Source: Mya arenaria
Taxonomy: Eukaryota; Mollusca; Bivalvia; Myida; Myidae
Reading direction: 5' to 3'
Length of the DNA: 64,000 bases
NCBI RefSeq assembly: GCF_026914265.1
Contig: NC_069129.1
Span: 22,553,945 to 22,617,944, forward strand
A program made the translations under genes and the position numbers. Each line of letters starts with the position of its first letter. Position 1 is the first letter of the stretch. Shown here one piece after another: positions 29,687 through 43,000 of this stretch. A model generated the notes under the pieces. That model searched no databases, was not told where the DNA came from, and saw only the letters and a list, made by a program, of their open reading frames with translations.

Positions 29687-32600
29687 ACAACGAAAGCTCA
29701 TACCTGAAAAACAAAGATGGAATAGCTGTGTGTGTGTCAATTGCTGGGGTGGGATGGGGGAGGGTTGGGTTGCGCTTAGTATGAGTGGATGATTTGCAAT
29801 TACAGTTACAAACTGCTCAATGTGGAGATGCAATGTGTATAGAAAATTGAGGGCTCAGGTGTAAAATAATTATATAATCACACATATCTCTTTTTTTGCT
29901 TATTTATTTATTTTGCTTTGTAAGTTTCTCTTTTTCTGGAGACGAAACAGGGTAATGTATAGGTGATTTTATTCAGCATATATTTTAGTTTAAAGTTTAA
30001 TCCAACGAAACAAGTTATTGCAACTTATATAAGTTACTCTGGTTGGCACAAGGTTGGGCGTGAGTGTTTTATTGTATTGTTGGGGAAACCGGAGTGGCTG
30101 GAGAAAACACACTTGTCCGGCTTGGTGACCACGAACCATACTCACATGCGCCCAGGCCAGGAAATCGAACCCTGGTCACCTACATTTTACTTTTATTGGC
30201 TTGCCTGTTTTATGAAGTAATAACATCAAAGTATTATAGCCTTGGGGTCACTATAATTAGTTGGAAATGTCGGTGTTGTATTTAAATAACCATTATGCCT
30301 CCTTATAACTATTAAAAGCGTTGGCATTAATTTTGCTTATCATTCTTTTTTTTTTTTTTTAGATCATTCAGATGAAAAAAAACTGTTGTACATGTTTTTT
30401 TTAAACTGCAAGCTGTCTATAGAATGCATTCTCATTTTATATGGTCAGATAAGGAAAAGATATATTTGTGTGTAATGTGACCAAAATGCTTGTTTTAATG
30501 ATAAAACATCGTCAATCGGGAGCCGTAATGGTAATCATCGTTTAAAGCATTGGAAATATTATTTTATGTTATAGTATTTTCTTGTACATTGTTTATGCTT
30601 TTTAAGTCTTCAATATTGGTATGTAATGGGCATTATAATCACCACCCCTCTTAGAAGCAGATTGTTTCATAATTAGCGAGATATTACAATAGCATTGAAG
30701 TTATTGTAAAACACAGTCTTGAAAGTGGCTTGTAAAGATTTTTAAATTTTGCATAAGGCCATACCAAATTTATTTCTACGGTATGTTGAGCATCAGGTTT
30801 TAGTTTTAAAATCTACCTACCTGGTAGGTATGAAACGAAGCACCGTAGAAAACAACAACAATAAATGTATTTGATAGCATTTGATAACGAAAGCATCATT
30901 ATACATTTACAGCTAAAAAATTTAGATTCTGAGGCCACAATTGAAAAACATTTGACCCACAGTTTGATGGGTGGATAGGTTAACAGGTTATTTTACCATG
31001 CATTCAAAAAGTAAAACCAGCCGTGTTTACTTAACATGTTTGTGGCCAGTGTTTGCTGTTTGGTTTTCTGCTTGCAGTGTATTTGCTGAGTTCCAACAGG
31101 GAAACAAATCAAAACAGTTTGCTTACGTTAGGTAATAATTTACCATACAAGGTCTTTAAGGTTGACATATTGTGACCAAACTTGGGATGTAGGAAGAATT
31201 TATGGAGACCGTTTTTGGGGGATTGCATTTGGGGACCCTAGGGTCAAGGTCAATGTCACCTACCGTAAAATAGAAAAACGTGTGAAACTGAATCTCACAA
31301 CATTTTTTCTGTCAATCATCGAAAAACCTGGTTTTGTGCATTGTGGTGTTTCTTTTTCTCTTTCTTACCTCAAAATTCCACAATGAAAATAAAATTAAAG
31401 AATTAAAATAACCAATGGGGAGGCAAAGTAATATTCCGGGTAGCTGGTAAGGCCGAACCAAACCAACTATTAATTTTGGCCTCATGGTATAATTAAAATA
31501 TAAACTACTAATTGTGGCCTCATGGTATAATTTAAAGATATATTTTCAAACCCGCATTATTGTCTCCTAATTATTATTTAGCTCTATAAAATCATTTTCT
31601 TTGCATAATTAAGAGTTTAAAGAAATGTTGTTTTTTATTCTGGATGCTGAAAACCTAACTGTTGGATTATGCAAAACAGTGAACCAATTTTGCAAGCTGA
31701 TAGATTTAATTTTTTTTATAGATGTATCAAGATAAAGCTATTCAGTATCTTTTCAAACAATAAATATTTAACGATAATCAGAAAGTGTAACTACAGTTTA
31801 TATTTTTAACATTATAAAGCTACTATAAATTGTATGTATTATTTAGTGTAAAATCTTGCATGCTACTATTGCAATTTCCTATAATGCATTTAATTTTCAA
31901 AAAGACATATTTTAAACAAATTTTTTAAGATATTTTTGAGTGAGTGCAGACTATGACAAGCATACATATTCTTAAAAGGCAAAAGCTAAGCTAAAAAGGG
32001 AGGTCATATTTTTCCAAATTTAAATTTCTTTCTTGAAAACAAAAATAAATCGAATAAAACATTGACTCAATTTATTTTATATAAAAAAAATAAAAAAAAA
32101 TGCTGTTGACTGCAAATTTTATCAGTCGGCATGGTCTGTAATTGTCACACTTCATTTTCTGATCTATTATGTTTGATCAATTTTTTTTGTTAAGTCCATA
32201 AACTTGGTATACACATTGGTCATGATCAGAAGATGGGGTCAATAGGTCAAAGGTCATGGTGACCATCGTGACCTTTAATGGAAAATTGATTGGCATTCAT
32301 GAAAGGCCACACATCCAATTTGAGGAATCCCATTTTCTTATTTATCTTCTTTATATATTATTATATTTATAGCCTGATTGAGGTGACATTTCAGTGTATC
32401 AAATAAATGCCTTGGTATGTAAAGACATATTTAAAGATTTTTTTTGGTTGCATTGATTTGGTTCTGTTTTAAATTCATTGTTAATTTATCCATTGTACAT
32501 ATTATCACTCTGACAGCATAATATCTTTTATTTATAGACATTTATTTTGTTCGGATGTTATAGCGTAATTTCTTCTTTGCTCTGGTTATTCATAATTGTG

Positions 32601-33000
32601 TTTAAGAAGGAGGCACTCGGATCAATTAAAGCTCAAAATCTCATGTATTTTATTATTTAAAAGTCAATTATAAGCTTATATTTTGGTTTATTAAGAAGTC
32701 ATGGTTTTGTGAAAGTCATTGAGTCATCAACTTCAACACTGATGTGCAAATACCTTGGACATAATTACTCAAAATAAAATCATTTCAACAAACTTCAGTG
32801 AAAAAACTTGTGAATATTTTGTTCATTTTTTTTCATGGTGCTTTTTTCCATCTATGATAAATTGAATGTTTTGTGTGAAGCAAGCATACTTGAATATTAA
32901 GTTTGATTTGTGATGACCTGTTTCTGTTACTGATTGTTAAGAATATGTTTTAATTGATGCACATGTATTTGTTCTATACAAGAAACAATAAATAAGTATA
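29687..33000 (+). other. GSS: GSS 3' UTR and intergenic sequence
   Basis: After the GSS stop there is no further exon. AATAAA signals occur near 30861, 31388, 32775 and 32987-32992. The last is followed by TTATAG and a TGTTTTGTTC stretch, so it is a fair polyadenylation site, but an earlier one may be used. A 38-bp direct duplication containing TTGGCCTCATGGTATAAT lies at about 31464-31540. A dispersed repeat lies at 30030-30180. Confidence 0.4.
30030..30180. repeat. Dispersed repeat L, copy 1 ('GGAAACCGGAGT')
   Basis: TCTGGTTGGCACAAGGTTGG, GTTGGGGAAACCGGAGTGGC and ACTTGTCCGGCTTGGTGACC recur, diverged, at 46020-46115 directly in front of CENATAC exon 2. It resembles a SINE-like family; I cannot see its ends. 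Confidence 0.55.
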
Positions 33001-33079
33001 TTATAGCTCAATGTTTTGTTCTTTATCATTGGTTTACACAACTTGTACAAATAACTTTAATTCCTTTCAATAGATTACA

Positions 33080-33760
33080 TATATATGGTCCTTTTTAGCT
33101 CACCAGCTTTTGTGATTGGTCTATGTCCGGCATCGGTCAGTTGTCTTCAACAATTTGCTTTAAGTTTAACATACATCTAAACTGCCTGGACAGTTTTGAT
33201 GCAACTTCACAGGGATGTTCCTTGGGTAGTGCCCTTTGTTGTTAAAAGTTGTTAAAAGATATGAATTCCATGAAGAGCTCTGATTGCCATGGCAACTGAT
33301 GGAAAATTTAAAAATCTTGACAAAAACATGAGGCCAAGATATTTGGTTTGTAACCTTGTCTAGTGGTCCTGTAGCAAGATAGTTCAAATTAAGCCTGAAG
33401 GGTCACATGTTTTACGTCAAGATATCTAGGCAAATCTTTAATAATCATCTTGTCTGAAACCCAAGACCCATGATTTTTTGTATGTAGCATAATAAAGTAG
33501 TCTTCTACCAAGTTTGTTCAAATTATGCCCCTCGGGTCAAAACTGGCCTCACTCAGGGGGTCACAAGTTTCATATAGGGAAATATTTTGTATATTTGTGT
33601 CCCTTGGGTCAAGGCTGACCACACCCCAGAGATCACATGTGTTTTTTAAACTTATATAGGAACATGTTGGTTCTTATATGACTGTGACCTTTTGACCTAC
33701 TTACTAATTTTCAAAGCCACAGCAATGAAACTTGGACCATATTTAAATGTCTGGAAAATT
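33080..33760. repeat. Degenerate dispersed repeat
   Basis: Phrases such as AGCTCACCAGCTTTTGTGA, CAAATTATGCCCCTCGGGTC and CCCTTGGGTCAAGGCTGACC recur at uneven spacing, as in many bivalve intergenic repeats. I see no gene. Confidence 0.4.
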
Positions 33761-34479
33761 TGATATAGAAAACTCATTTAGGCCAGTGTTATGGACCTTA
33801 ATATACCTGTGCGTATTGTCTCTGGCAACAGGTCTACCAAGTTTCATTTGAATGTTTTGAATGGTTTGGGAAATATGGCCAATATTAAGTTTTTTGCACA
33901 AATATGAAGCAGTGGCAAACATGAACAAGAACACCTCAACCCTTTTCTTCAAAAACAGAGGAGCCGAAAAAACCCAATCACAAATTAAAACCATCCTTCA
34001 GTAACAGTTGAATGACAAAGCAATAAAGATTTCACTTTTGCACCAGAACAAATGAACAACAAACAAGTGACACTAACAAAACATAGTTTATTAAAATATT
34101 ATAGATGTACAAATAATGATAAATAAGCCGCTTAACAAATAGTCACAACAAATTAAAATTTTATTTTAACACAACAAGAGAATTGAGGTATAAATTCAAG
34201 CCTTTTTTGCGTATGCAGAACAAACTCTATTATAAGTTGTACTACCAGTACTCATTTTATTCTAAGGATTACCGCCAATTATTCTGGTAAGGAAATATAC
34301 ATGTGTTAAAGGAACTATACAATTCTATTTTATACTATACTGGCCTTAATCAAGGCAATACTTATTAGACACAATTAATGCTTTGTTGGATCAAAAACAA
34401 TAAAACTAAATTTCGAATATGGAGTATCAAAAACACATTAATCAATTCTTATTATTGTCATAGACTTAAATGTTACTGA

Positions 34480-34657
34480 GGGCTTTTCCAGTAAAACATA
34501 TAACCCCTGGGGGAATAATATATGGGTGGGTGTCTATTTTCGCTAATTTGGACCCAAAAGGGTAAAATTGCTCATGTAAGGGGGTGGCATAATATTAAAT
34601 TGCCTCCCCCCCCCCCCCCCCCCCCCCCAGGGGTAATATGTTTAAATGGAATAGCCC
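34480..34657. mobile_element. Inverted-repeat element with a C23-like run
   Basis: Left end GGGCTTTTCCAGTAAAACAT then ATAACCCCTGGGG; right end CCCCAGGGGTAATATGTTTA then AATGGAATAGCCC, the inverse with few mismatches. A run of more than 20 C precedes the right end. Confidence 0.75.
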
Positions 34658-37089
34658 AGAAAATAAAGGTTAACCATTAGGTTCTATAACTCTTTCAATA
34701 GTCAAATTTTAATTGTGGTCCTTGGCATTATTGAATGATTAACATATATATGTCATAGATTCTGGTTTATTATGTATTGTATTTCTGTACCAGTTTCTTG
34801 ACAGATTGACAAATATGGCCGAGAGACCTCAAACTTGGTAGGCAGATTTGAGGTCAGTGGGTCAAGGTGAAGGTCAACAGTTGATGAACACTAGTTGTCA
34901 TCTATTATTAACAATAACCCATAAATTATCCAAAAATACCTTGTACAATGCCTTGTAATGATATGTTAGGAGAAGACTTAGGTGATCCCTAGTAAAATTT
35001 GAGAACTTTGGTATACATGTTTATATGTACTTAGCTTTTGATATATAATTTAAATACACACATCCATTGTCTTATTTTTGGCCTTTCCGATTACTCGTTT
35101 CTAAGGGAGGCTACTCCATTCTCTACTTCTGAGGAGTACATTTCTCTCATTTCTAAGGGAGGCTAATCCATTCGTTACCTCCGGGGAGTACATTTTTGCA
35201 AGATGGCAGTCGCAGACAATGAAATCACTGGGGCATGCATATCAATGTAATACAAGTAAAAAACAAACATAAATGGACATTGGTGATAGATTATATTTCA
35301 GGAATGAAATATTCACTTACCAAATTCACAAGTTAAAATAAAATGCAATCAAACACTGAAACAAAAAAATGCCATTTTTTTTAAAGCCTTAATATAATGT
35401 TTAAGACATGTCATTGGTACATATACATGTATACTGGACTTGTGAAGCACTACAAATAACTTTAAAACCAAAAAAGTATAAAACAAAGTAGTAAAAAACA
35501 CTCATACATATCATTTCAATATACTTAAATGTTAAAAGAATGAAATGCAAATATAAAAATGAGCGAAGTTGGTAAACATGATCATGCTTATAATATAACA
35601 TAGGTGTGAGCCGCTGACCAAGTCATGAGTATAATCCTATCGTTACAACCTGAATTTAACACACAAAGTTGTCTAACAAATAATAATTGAAATGCTTAAT
35701 TTTCTGAGGTTAATCTTACTGCCCAATCACATTGAATGTGTTGATACAAATGATTCATGTTTAAATTTCTCCTGATTTCACATTTAAATGATTGATTTGG
35801 GTAAATAAATGTCATACGTCAAATATGTTAAATATTATTAGTACTTCACTGTTGTCATGTGTCAAACACTTAAATACCATTAATACTTTAATCTCATCAT
35901 GATGTATGAGTATATATAGAGGATGAGCTTTACTTGATGTTTGATTCATCAGTAAAATTAGTATATATTTTTTGGCTAACTATGCCTTTCTATTCAATTT
36001 TATTGCATCTGTCCAGACCTGTAAAGACATTTAGTATAAAGAAACTTCATTTATGTCAAAATCTACTTAGTATGAGTAAATTATTTTACAAATGGTAAAC
36101 AAATAATGCAATTTGTTAACTACTTACAGGAAAAAACCTTCGAATTGTCATTCAAATTCAATTGTTCAAAATATTTCAAATAAAGCTTCATACATGTAAT
36201 CTACAAGGATATGAGCATCTCAATTTTTATGTGAAAACTTTGTATCTCGAGTTATGAAAAAACTTAGTAGCCTGATTTTTGTAAGAAAAGTTTTTATATT
36301 GATTATTGTGAGAAAACTTTGTATCTCGTTTTTTAAAGATTTTTTTATATCGATTTTTGTGAGTATTTTTTTATCACAATTTTTTTGTGAGAAAACATTG
36401 TACCTCTATTTTAGTAAGAAGCATTTGTATCTTGATGTATTTTATTTTTGTGCAAACTTGAACAAAACCCCCATATAAAACTCCCCATCCTTTTAACATA
36501 ATTATTTTAAAAGATCTGCAGTCACAATAATTTAAAACTACTGGCACACTGTACATCTAAGTTGTTAACTGTATGAATCATCATTATTTCTGTATAAGAA
36601 TACAAGTTGCCCACATTGCTAGGCAAGTATACATGTGCATGTGTTTATTATATAACTATAACATGAACTTTTCTAAATCTCTACCCTCTGTAAATAATAA
36701 CATAAATACATGAGCCTTATCCTTTATATGACACTACTGTTCATTAAGTTTCTATATACAGTCAATCTGCATTGGCTCGAACTCACTTGGCTCCATTTCC
36801 TTGTCGGCTCGAACTGGATGTAAAGGACTGATTTCTTTCAACTGAATGTGAGCAATCTTAATTAGATCGACTTTTCCGAGACTCAAGGTATTATTGCCAG
36901 TCACAGTGAATTTGAGCAAATGGGGTTCTACTGAACTTATTTGAAAATTGAATTCTCAAAAATTCAGTTCACAGCATCATCCAGAGCGCATCCAAACCAT
37001 ACCTGTATACATGAATTATAATAGTTTAACTTGCGTAGGAGATTCTGATAAAAAGAAACACTTATTTCCTAGTTACGCCGAAAGTTCTT
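34658..37089 (-). other. Probable 3' UTR of the PH-domain gene plus intergenic sequence
   Basis: No exon is visible on either strand. Minus-strand AATAAA signals (TTTATT on plus) are frequent, so the cleavage site is undecided. A two-copy 50-bp repeat (TTTCTAAGGGAGGCTA) lies at 35098-35200. A degenerate 30-bp repeat with GTGAGAAAACTTTGTATCTC lies at 36230-36440. Confidence 0.35.
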
Positions 37090-40000
37090 TTAATCAAAAC
37101 TACCGAAACTACCAAAACTGCCACAACTTCCAAAACTACTCATAGAGCTCCAACTGCCGCATCGACCCATGCCAAACATTCCGAACGGACTGCCAAAACC
37201 ACCCATGCCACCACCCATCATACGACTGGCTCCATACCCCAGTGCCGCACCACCAATCAGACCTAGAAATAATTGGACATGTTTATATTGTGAAGACCAT
37301 TAAATTGATGACAGTTTATAACAACATAAGTGTCACTTAGCAAACACCAATGCTGGTCTGTTTATAGTCTGTAAAACTAATCACTAATATTAGGATGGTT
37401 CCATCATATGTCAGTGTTTTGTTCCACCGTCATGGTAATGGAGGCGGGGCGCCTTGATAGGGGAAAAATAGTGTTGTTTAGACAAAATGTCAACAATATT
37501 TGTTTTCAAACCTTTTATTTAAAACACCCTGACCCCAGGGTTTTTGACTCAAGTTCCTTGTTACAGGTCTGGGACAGAATTTGCAGGAAAACAATTCAGC
37601 AAAGTTGCAGTTTGTATAAATCTCCTGGGTAAGCCTGCTGCAAACCAGGTGGGGCAAAACATTGATAGATGCATAGCATATCACCGATGTATAGCTATCC
37701 ATGACTCTTCAGAGCTCACCTATCTATCATGTTGTTAGGACCTTAATATTAAATGCATCTTATCATCTGCTTATCTTGTTCCAATCCTGACTTACCTGCA
37801 GCCATTTTGCCTGTATTACTGCCCATAACTCCTCCAAGGCCACCTTTCTTTTTCCTATGGTGATCAGTGGCATACACAACATTTTGTTGTGGGCCCTGGG
37901 CATACCCTCCTGCATAGCCCTGGGGTGGTTGCTGATACCCATAGGCTGCAAAATAAACGTTGCATTTACAACAAAAAGGTGTTTGTATAATAATAATATG
38001 ACCACTGTGCACTGCTATGTCAGTAACATGTGGTATAAAGAACAAATGCATTGTTGATGATTGTGACCACCTGAGCCCCCAAGTATAATCTGTCAAATAC
38101 AACATACCAGAGAAGTTTCATGGTCCCAAGTCAAACTGTTGTTGAGATTTTTTGCAAACAAGTTCAACCCATTATGCAATAAAAAATAGCAATATTATTG
38201 TCCTTACATATATATATACCAATACGTATCACTTCTGTTTCCTTATTATAATACCGGGGTATCAATTATTTCACACATCCCTATTCACTGACTTTACTTA
38301 CGTTGTTGCTGATAACCTCCGTACTGCTGTTGTGGGTAACCCTGTTGCTGTGGATACCCTTGTTGCTGTGGATACGGTTGTTGCTGGGGGTATCCTTGTT
38401 GTTGTGGGTACCCCTGTTGGGGTGGATAAGGGCCGGGCTGACTTGTTGGTGGAGGACCGGGGGCTGTAAATAAACAGATGAGGTAATGAACTAAATCAAT
38501 GAGGTTATACGCCATATAATGTGCTTCTGATTTTTCTGTGGCTCCTGATAAGGTTTGTGCTTAGAGGGAACCTGGTTGTGAATAATAAGGGCTGAGTTGA
38601 CTGAATATAACGATACTTAAAAGCGCACTATATACATGTAATTATCTGTATGAAATAAGTTATTCCAGTAAAAGAGTTAATATTCCAGTCCACAGAGTTT
38701 ATTTGGATGAAAAATATCATAGTTCAGTAAGAAATGTAGCATTTCAGTAAATACAGACATGGAACTATTTTACAAAGGCTATCATTAAAATTCAAAGCTC
38801 TACCATATCCTCCAAAACCTATGGGTTGAGGCATAGGCATGCCTCCAGGAGGTGGCGGGCCTGGCTGGTAGCTGTAAGGAGGTGGTGAATAAACCCCTTG
38901 GGGGTGCTGGGGCTGGATAGGACCCTGAGGCTGAGGCGGTGAGGGGCCAGACTGGTTGCTCTGGGGTCGGGAAGGGAGCTGGAAAATAAAGGGGCCATAA
39001 GTTAGTACTAATTTCTTTTGCTCAACTGTGATAGCTTACAGAAGCAGGTTCAAGTCTGCTTCCCTGTGAGACACCAGTACAAGCGTCAGTTTTAAGGGGC
39101 CATGAGAATATACCTCTACTGGGGATCAAACCCACAACCTCTTGGGCGAGAGGCGGATACCACTATCACTTGACTTTAGATTTTCTGTTAATGGCCCTCT
39201 TGGTGGAGAGTGATTGACATAGTTTGAGAAAACAACTCAACTACATTAGTGTGAGAATGAATTACTAACTTCCTATTCATTTGAAAACTTCATGTATATG
39301 CGAAAAGTTGGAATGATGTAAATACAATTATAAACATGAGGAATGCATTGCTTTAGACATGACTGCAAAGGGCCTTTGTGCATACCATACATGCATTCAT
39401 AAACAGATCAAGTTTTGATGACATTCAGGACATAATTTTACATTATTCATTTAATCATCTTTAAAGGGACTGTACACCAGATTGGCACAAAAAAAACGTC
39501 TTTTTCTGTAACCAATCTCAGGACAAGTATTTAATAAAATGGTTTACTCTTTGATATCATAATTGTAAAAAAATACCAAAATGTAAAAAAAAAATCGAGT
39601 CGAAAACCGGGTTCGAACCGGGGTCGCCAAAATTGCAGCCCAGTGTTGAACCACTGTGCTACGAAGGAATACTCTCAATGGTTGGAATATTTAAGCTATA
39701 TACCTAACTTGGTAATATCACGTGATAACATCGACTAGCCAATCTTTTTTAATGGAAAAATACCAAAAAACTATGTGGTACTTCAGTTAGTAAGTTTCAA
39801 TGCATTGTACACATCCATACCAAGTTTATGTCAGTTTTCGACAATTTTCTTTTTTTCTCTCGCTATTTCATCATACGGAGTACAGCCCCTTTAAAGCATA
39901 CATTGTAAACACTTATCAACAACCAATTTTCTATAAATATTAAAAGTAATACTTACAGTAGAAATGATTGCTGACATCCACTCACTGAAAAAATACAAGA

Positions 40001-43000
40001 ATAAGGATTACTTTTTAATAATGCATTTTTCCCCCTTATTTTCAAACATAAAAGAAATGTTCTTGTTCCTCATAATTCAAAACTACATGTACAGGTAAAA
40101 ATAAACATACAGGAAAATTGGTTTTATATTTTTCAAACAGAAATATTAATGAATTTTGTATTATGGTATCAAAAAACAGTTAACACATTATATTGTCGTT
40201 ATCGTCTGTATTGACGTGTAATATCTTTTTCTAAATACTTTTAAGGCCAGAGTTTTTTGTGTTTTTTTTAACTGCTTACCCACTTTTAGCAATTATAAAA
40301 TAAATAAATTCAACTTAATCTGTAAAATTTCAGATCTCAGAATGATGACTGTTTTCCCATTTATGTAAAAAATCATTTTTTGTATAGATCAAATTAAAGG
40401 CAACAATTAAATTTCTAAGTTTTGTGGCCAAAAAAGAAGAAATCAGATGAAAAAAGGAAAATTGGCATCACTGAATTCTTACTGCGAGTAATACATAGCA
40501 AAATGATTCATACTGTAACTGCTGCTCATTGTTCATAAGGAAGTAGTGTGGCTTTGCTTTATGGCTTGGTTTCTCGGGGACAGCTATCAAACATGAGATG
40601 CTCGACCCTGAGGGCAGCTGAGGAATGTCTTTGAAGTTGTTCTGTACATGCTCCCCAAATGCAAAGTGTTTGCATACATTCTGAAATGATAAAAAAGCGT
40701 CCATGGCTGTTTTTTTTTTCATGATTTTGTAATTGAAAATGTTGTGAAATTCATTTTAAATTCTTAAATGAAAATACATTAAAGTGACACTCTTATTCAA
40801 AATCAGTACATACACATATATAACAAACATAAACTTTGAGTGATAAACCTTTAACTCACTCAAACTTTATGTTTGTTTTTACCGTACTAAATAATGCATT
40901 TATGGAAAATATTAATAAATGATAACAAGATCGTAACTGTGTACTTACTATGTGAAAACGCAAAAATATTAAATGATTGGTGAGTGCTAAAGATTTACTC
41001 TGATCTACTATTGTTTCATAAGGTAGAAATACCATGTTTTCTGCACCTTTCTTTCAAATTAAACTTGGTATCCTTCATAAGTACCACTGTTTTCGACATT
41101 TATTCATCCTTTTTGGTATAGAATTGTATTAATTGTGGTAAATTTTATTTGGGAGTAAGAGTGCATGTTTAAGTCTATCTTCATGATTTTGTTACATTGA
41201 ATATGTTTTGAAGGTTTGTTTTAAATTCTTAGATGAAAATAAATGAAGCATATCCTGAAAATATGTCAAAAAATGTGTTGTATTGAATTGTGTGCGACAT
41301 GAATTGTCACTATCAAGATGAAAATACACGTATTCGTTAGGAATGCTGTGATGAATTACTATATAATTATACAGCAATTAGCAATTGCAAAACAGAACAT
41401 TTTAAAATGTCTTTAGTTGGTGACAGGTGTTTACTGAGTAATTAGTATTTACAGCAGATATTTTTCAATAATAAATTAAACATAGACTTAGTTCAAATCA
41501 GATAATTTATAAAATACAATGTGTCACATCAATATTATTTTATATAGATAACACAGAAATGAGCATTAACCAGATTGTTATAACTCTCTTAAGTCTAAAA
41601 TAACTTCAGTTCAGTTAATACACAGTTGATACACTACCGTAAATGTGTATATAGGACACACTTTCCCCCTGGGTTTTACTTAATTGCAACAGGTTTAAAC
41701 ATACAATGTATTCATCGACAACTGTTTTTAAATGAACAGAAGAAAAGTAAGGTGTTATGAGGACTTGCTAATGTTTTTGCAAAATGCATCTTTTTTATGA
41801 CACAAATAAAGTTTCGCAAATTGTTAGAAGTATGAAAACTAATATAAAAATACCCAAAGCAGCTGGAACCTTTCAGCAGATGTTGATATTTGCTCAAATA
41901 TTGTCTTCGATAAACTAACCCTTTTCATAAGCGTTATTAAGGCTAATGGTCATTTAATTACAGCTTTCTGTGATTGGTTGATGTACATTATCACGTGATG
42001 TTATCAATGTATTGTTAATAGGTCGAAATACCCTTCACTTTTTTATACAAGTACAGGAGGACTTGTGGTGAAGGCGTCTGTTTTCTATTTTTTTGTTGAC
42101 TTGACTGGTGCGTGTTCGCACCCTACTAAAATCAAAATACATTTTTATTCTAAAATTTTCTGCAGTTTCAATATCATAGAGTAAAATAATTATTTAATAA
42201 GTGTTTTCAGATGCATGACCGGGAAAAGTAATTTTAATCCAAAACATGAGAAAAAAACTACTGATCCTGCCCAAACAGGAACATGTTTATTAATGAAAAA
42301 TACTTTTTACAATAAATATCTGTATTTGCTTCAAATCATTCTTTTTTAGATTATCCCAACAATTTTATTTAGCTGGGAGTCAGTGTCACCCTTATGCTTG
42401 ACAAATTACAGACCTCTGGTAACTAAATAGTATGTCAAAATAAATGGTTTACACTTAATGGAAGGGATACGCATTAAGCTCAGAATTGGAGTCCCTAGCT
42501 TGAATCCAGTCCATGAATCTGCCATTCTTTCTTAACCTTTTAATATATACTTACTTTCATACAAATCTGTACTTTTGCTGTCATGTCGCCTTTTTTCTTG
42601 TATGCCAGGAGATTGCTGTCAGAGTAAAGCTTCAGGTAGACGTCATTCCAACCACCTGAGAACAAACTCTCTGTAAAACACAAACAAATAAATAATCAAG
42701 CCTCAAATATCCCTTCCACAACGAGATGTGTTTTCAACAAGATTCATGATTTCTAAGTTTGAAATTTAGGTTTGAACATTTCTGTAATTATCTAACAAAT
42801 ACATTACATGTATATACAATAAATGTGCAATAACTGCATATAGAAATAGAAGCAGATATTGAGTTTTTTTGCACTTACATGGCGATATAATGTATTAATT
42901 GTTATATATATGTAAAATAAAGTTGTTAACTGTACTATCTTTATTTTTTTTTACTTTTTACAAAGCTGGTAAAGATCTGTAGTGCATGTGGGTAAGAACA

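Noticed and set aside
39596-39667. Possible functional tRNA gene (A and B boxes present)
   Set aside because: The arms do not pair into a standard cloverleaf by eye and it sits inside an inverted-repeat element; treated as tRNA-derived.
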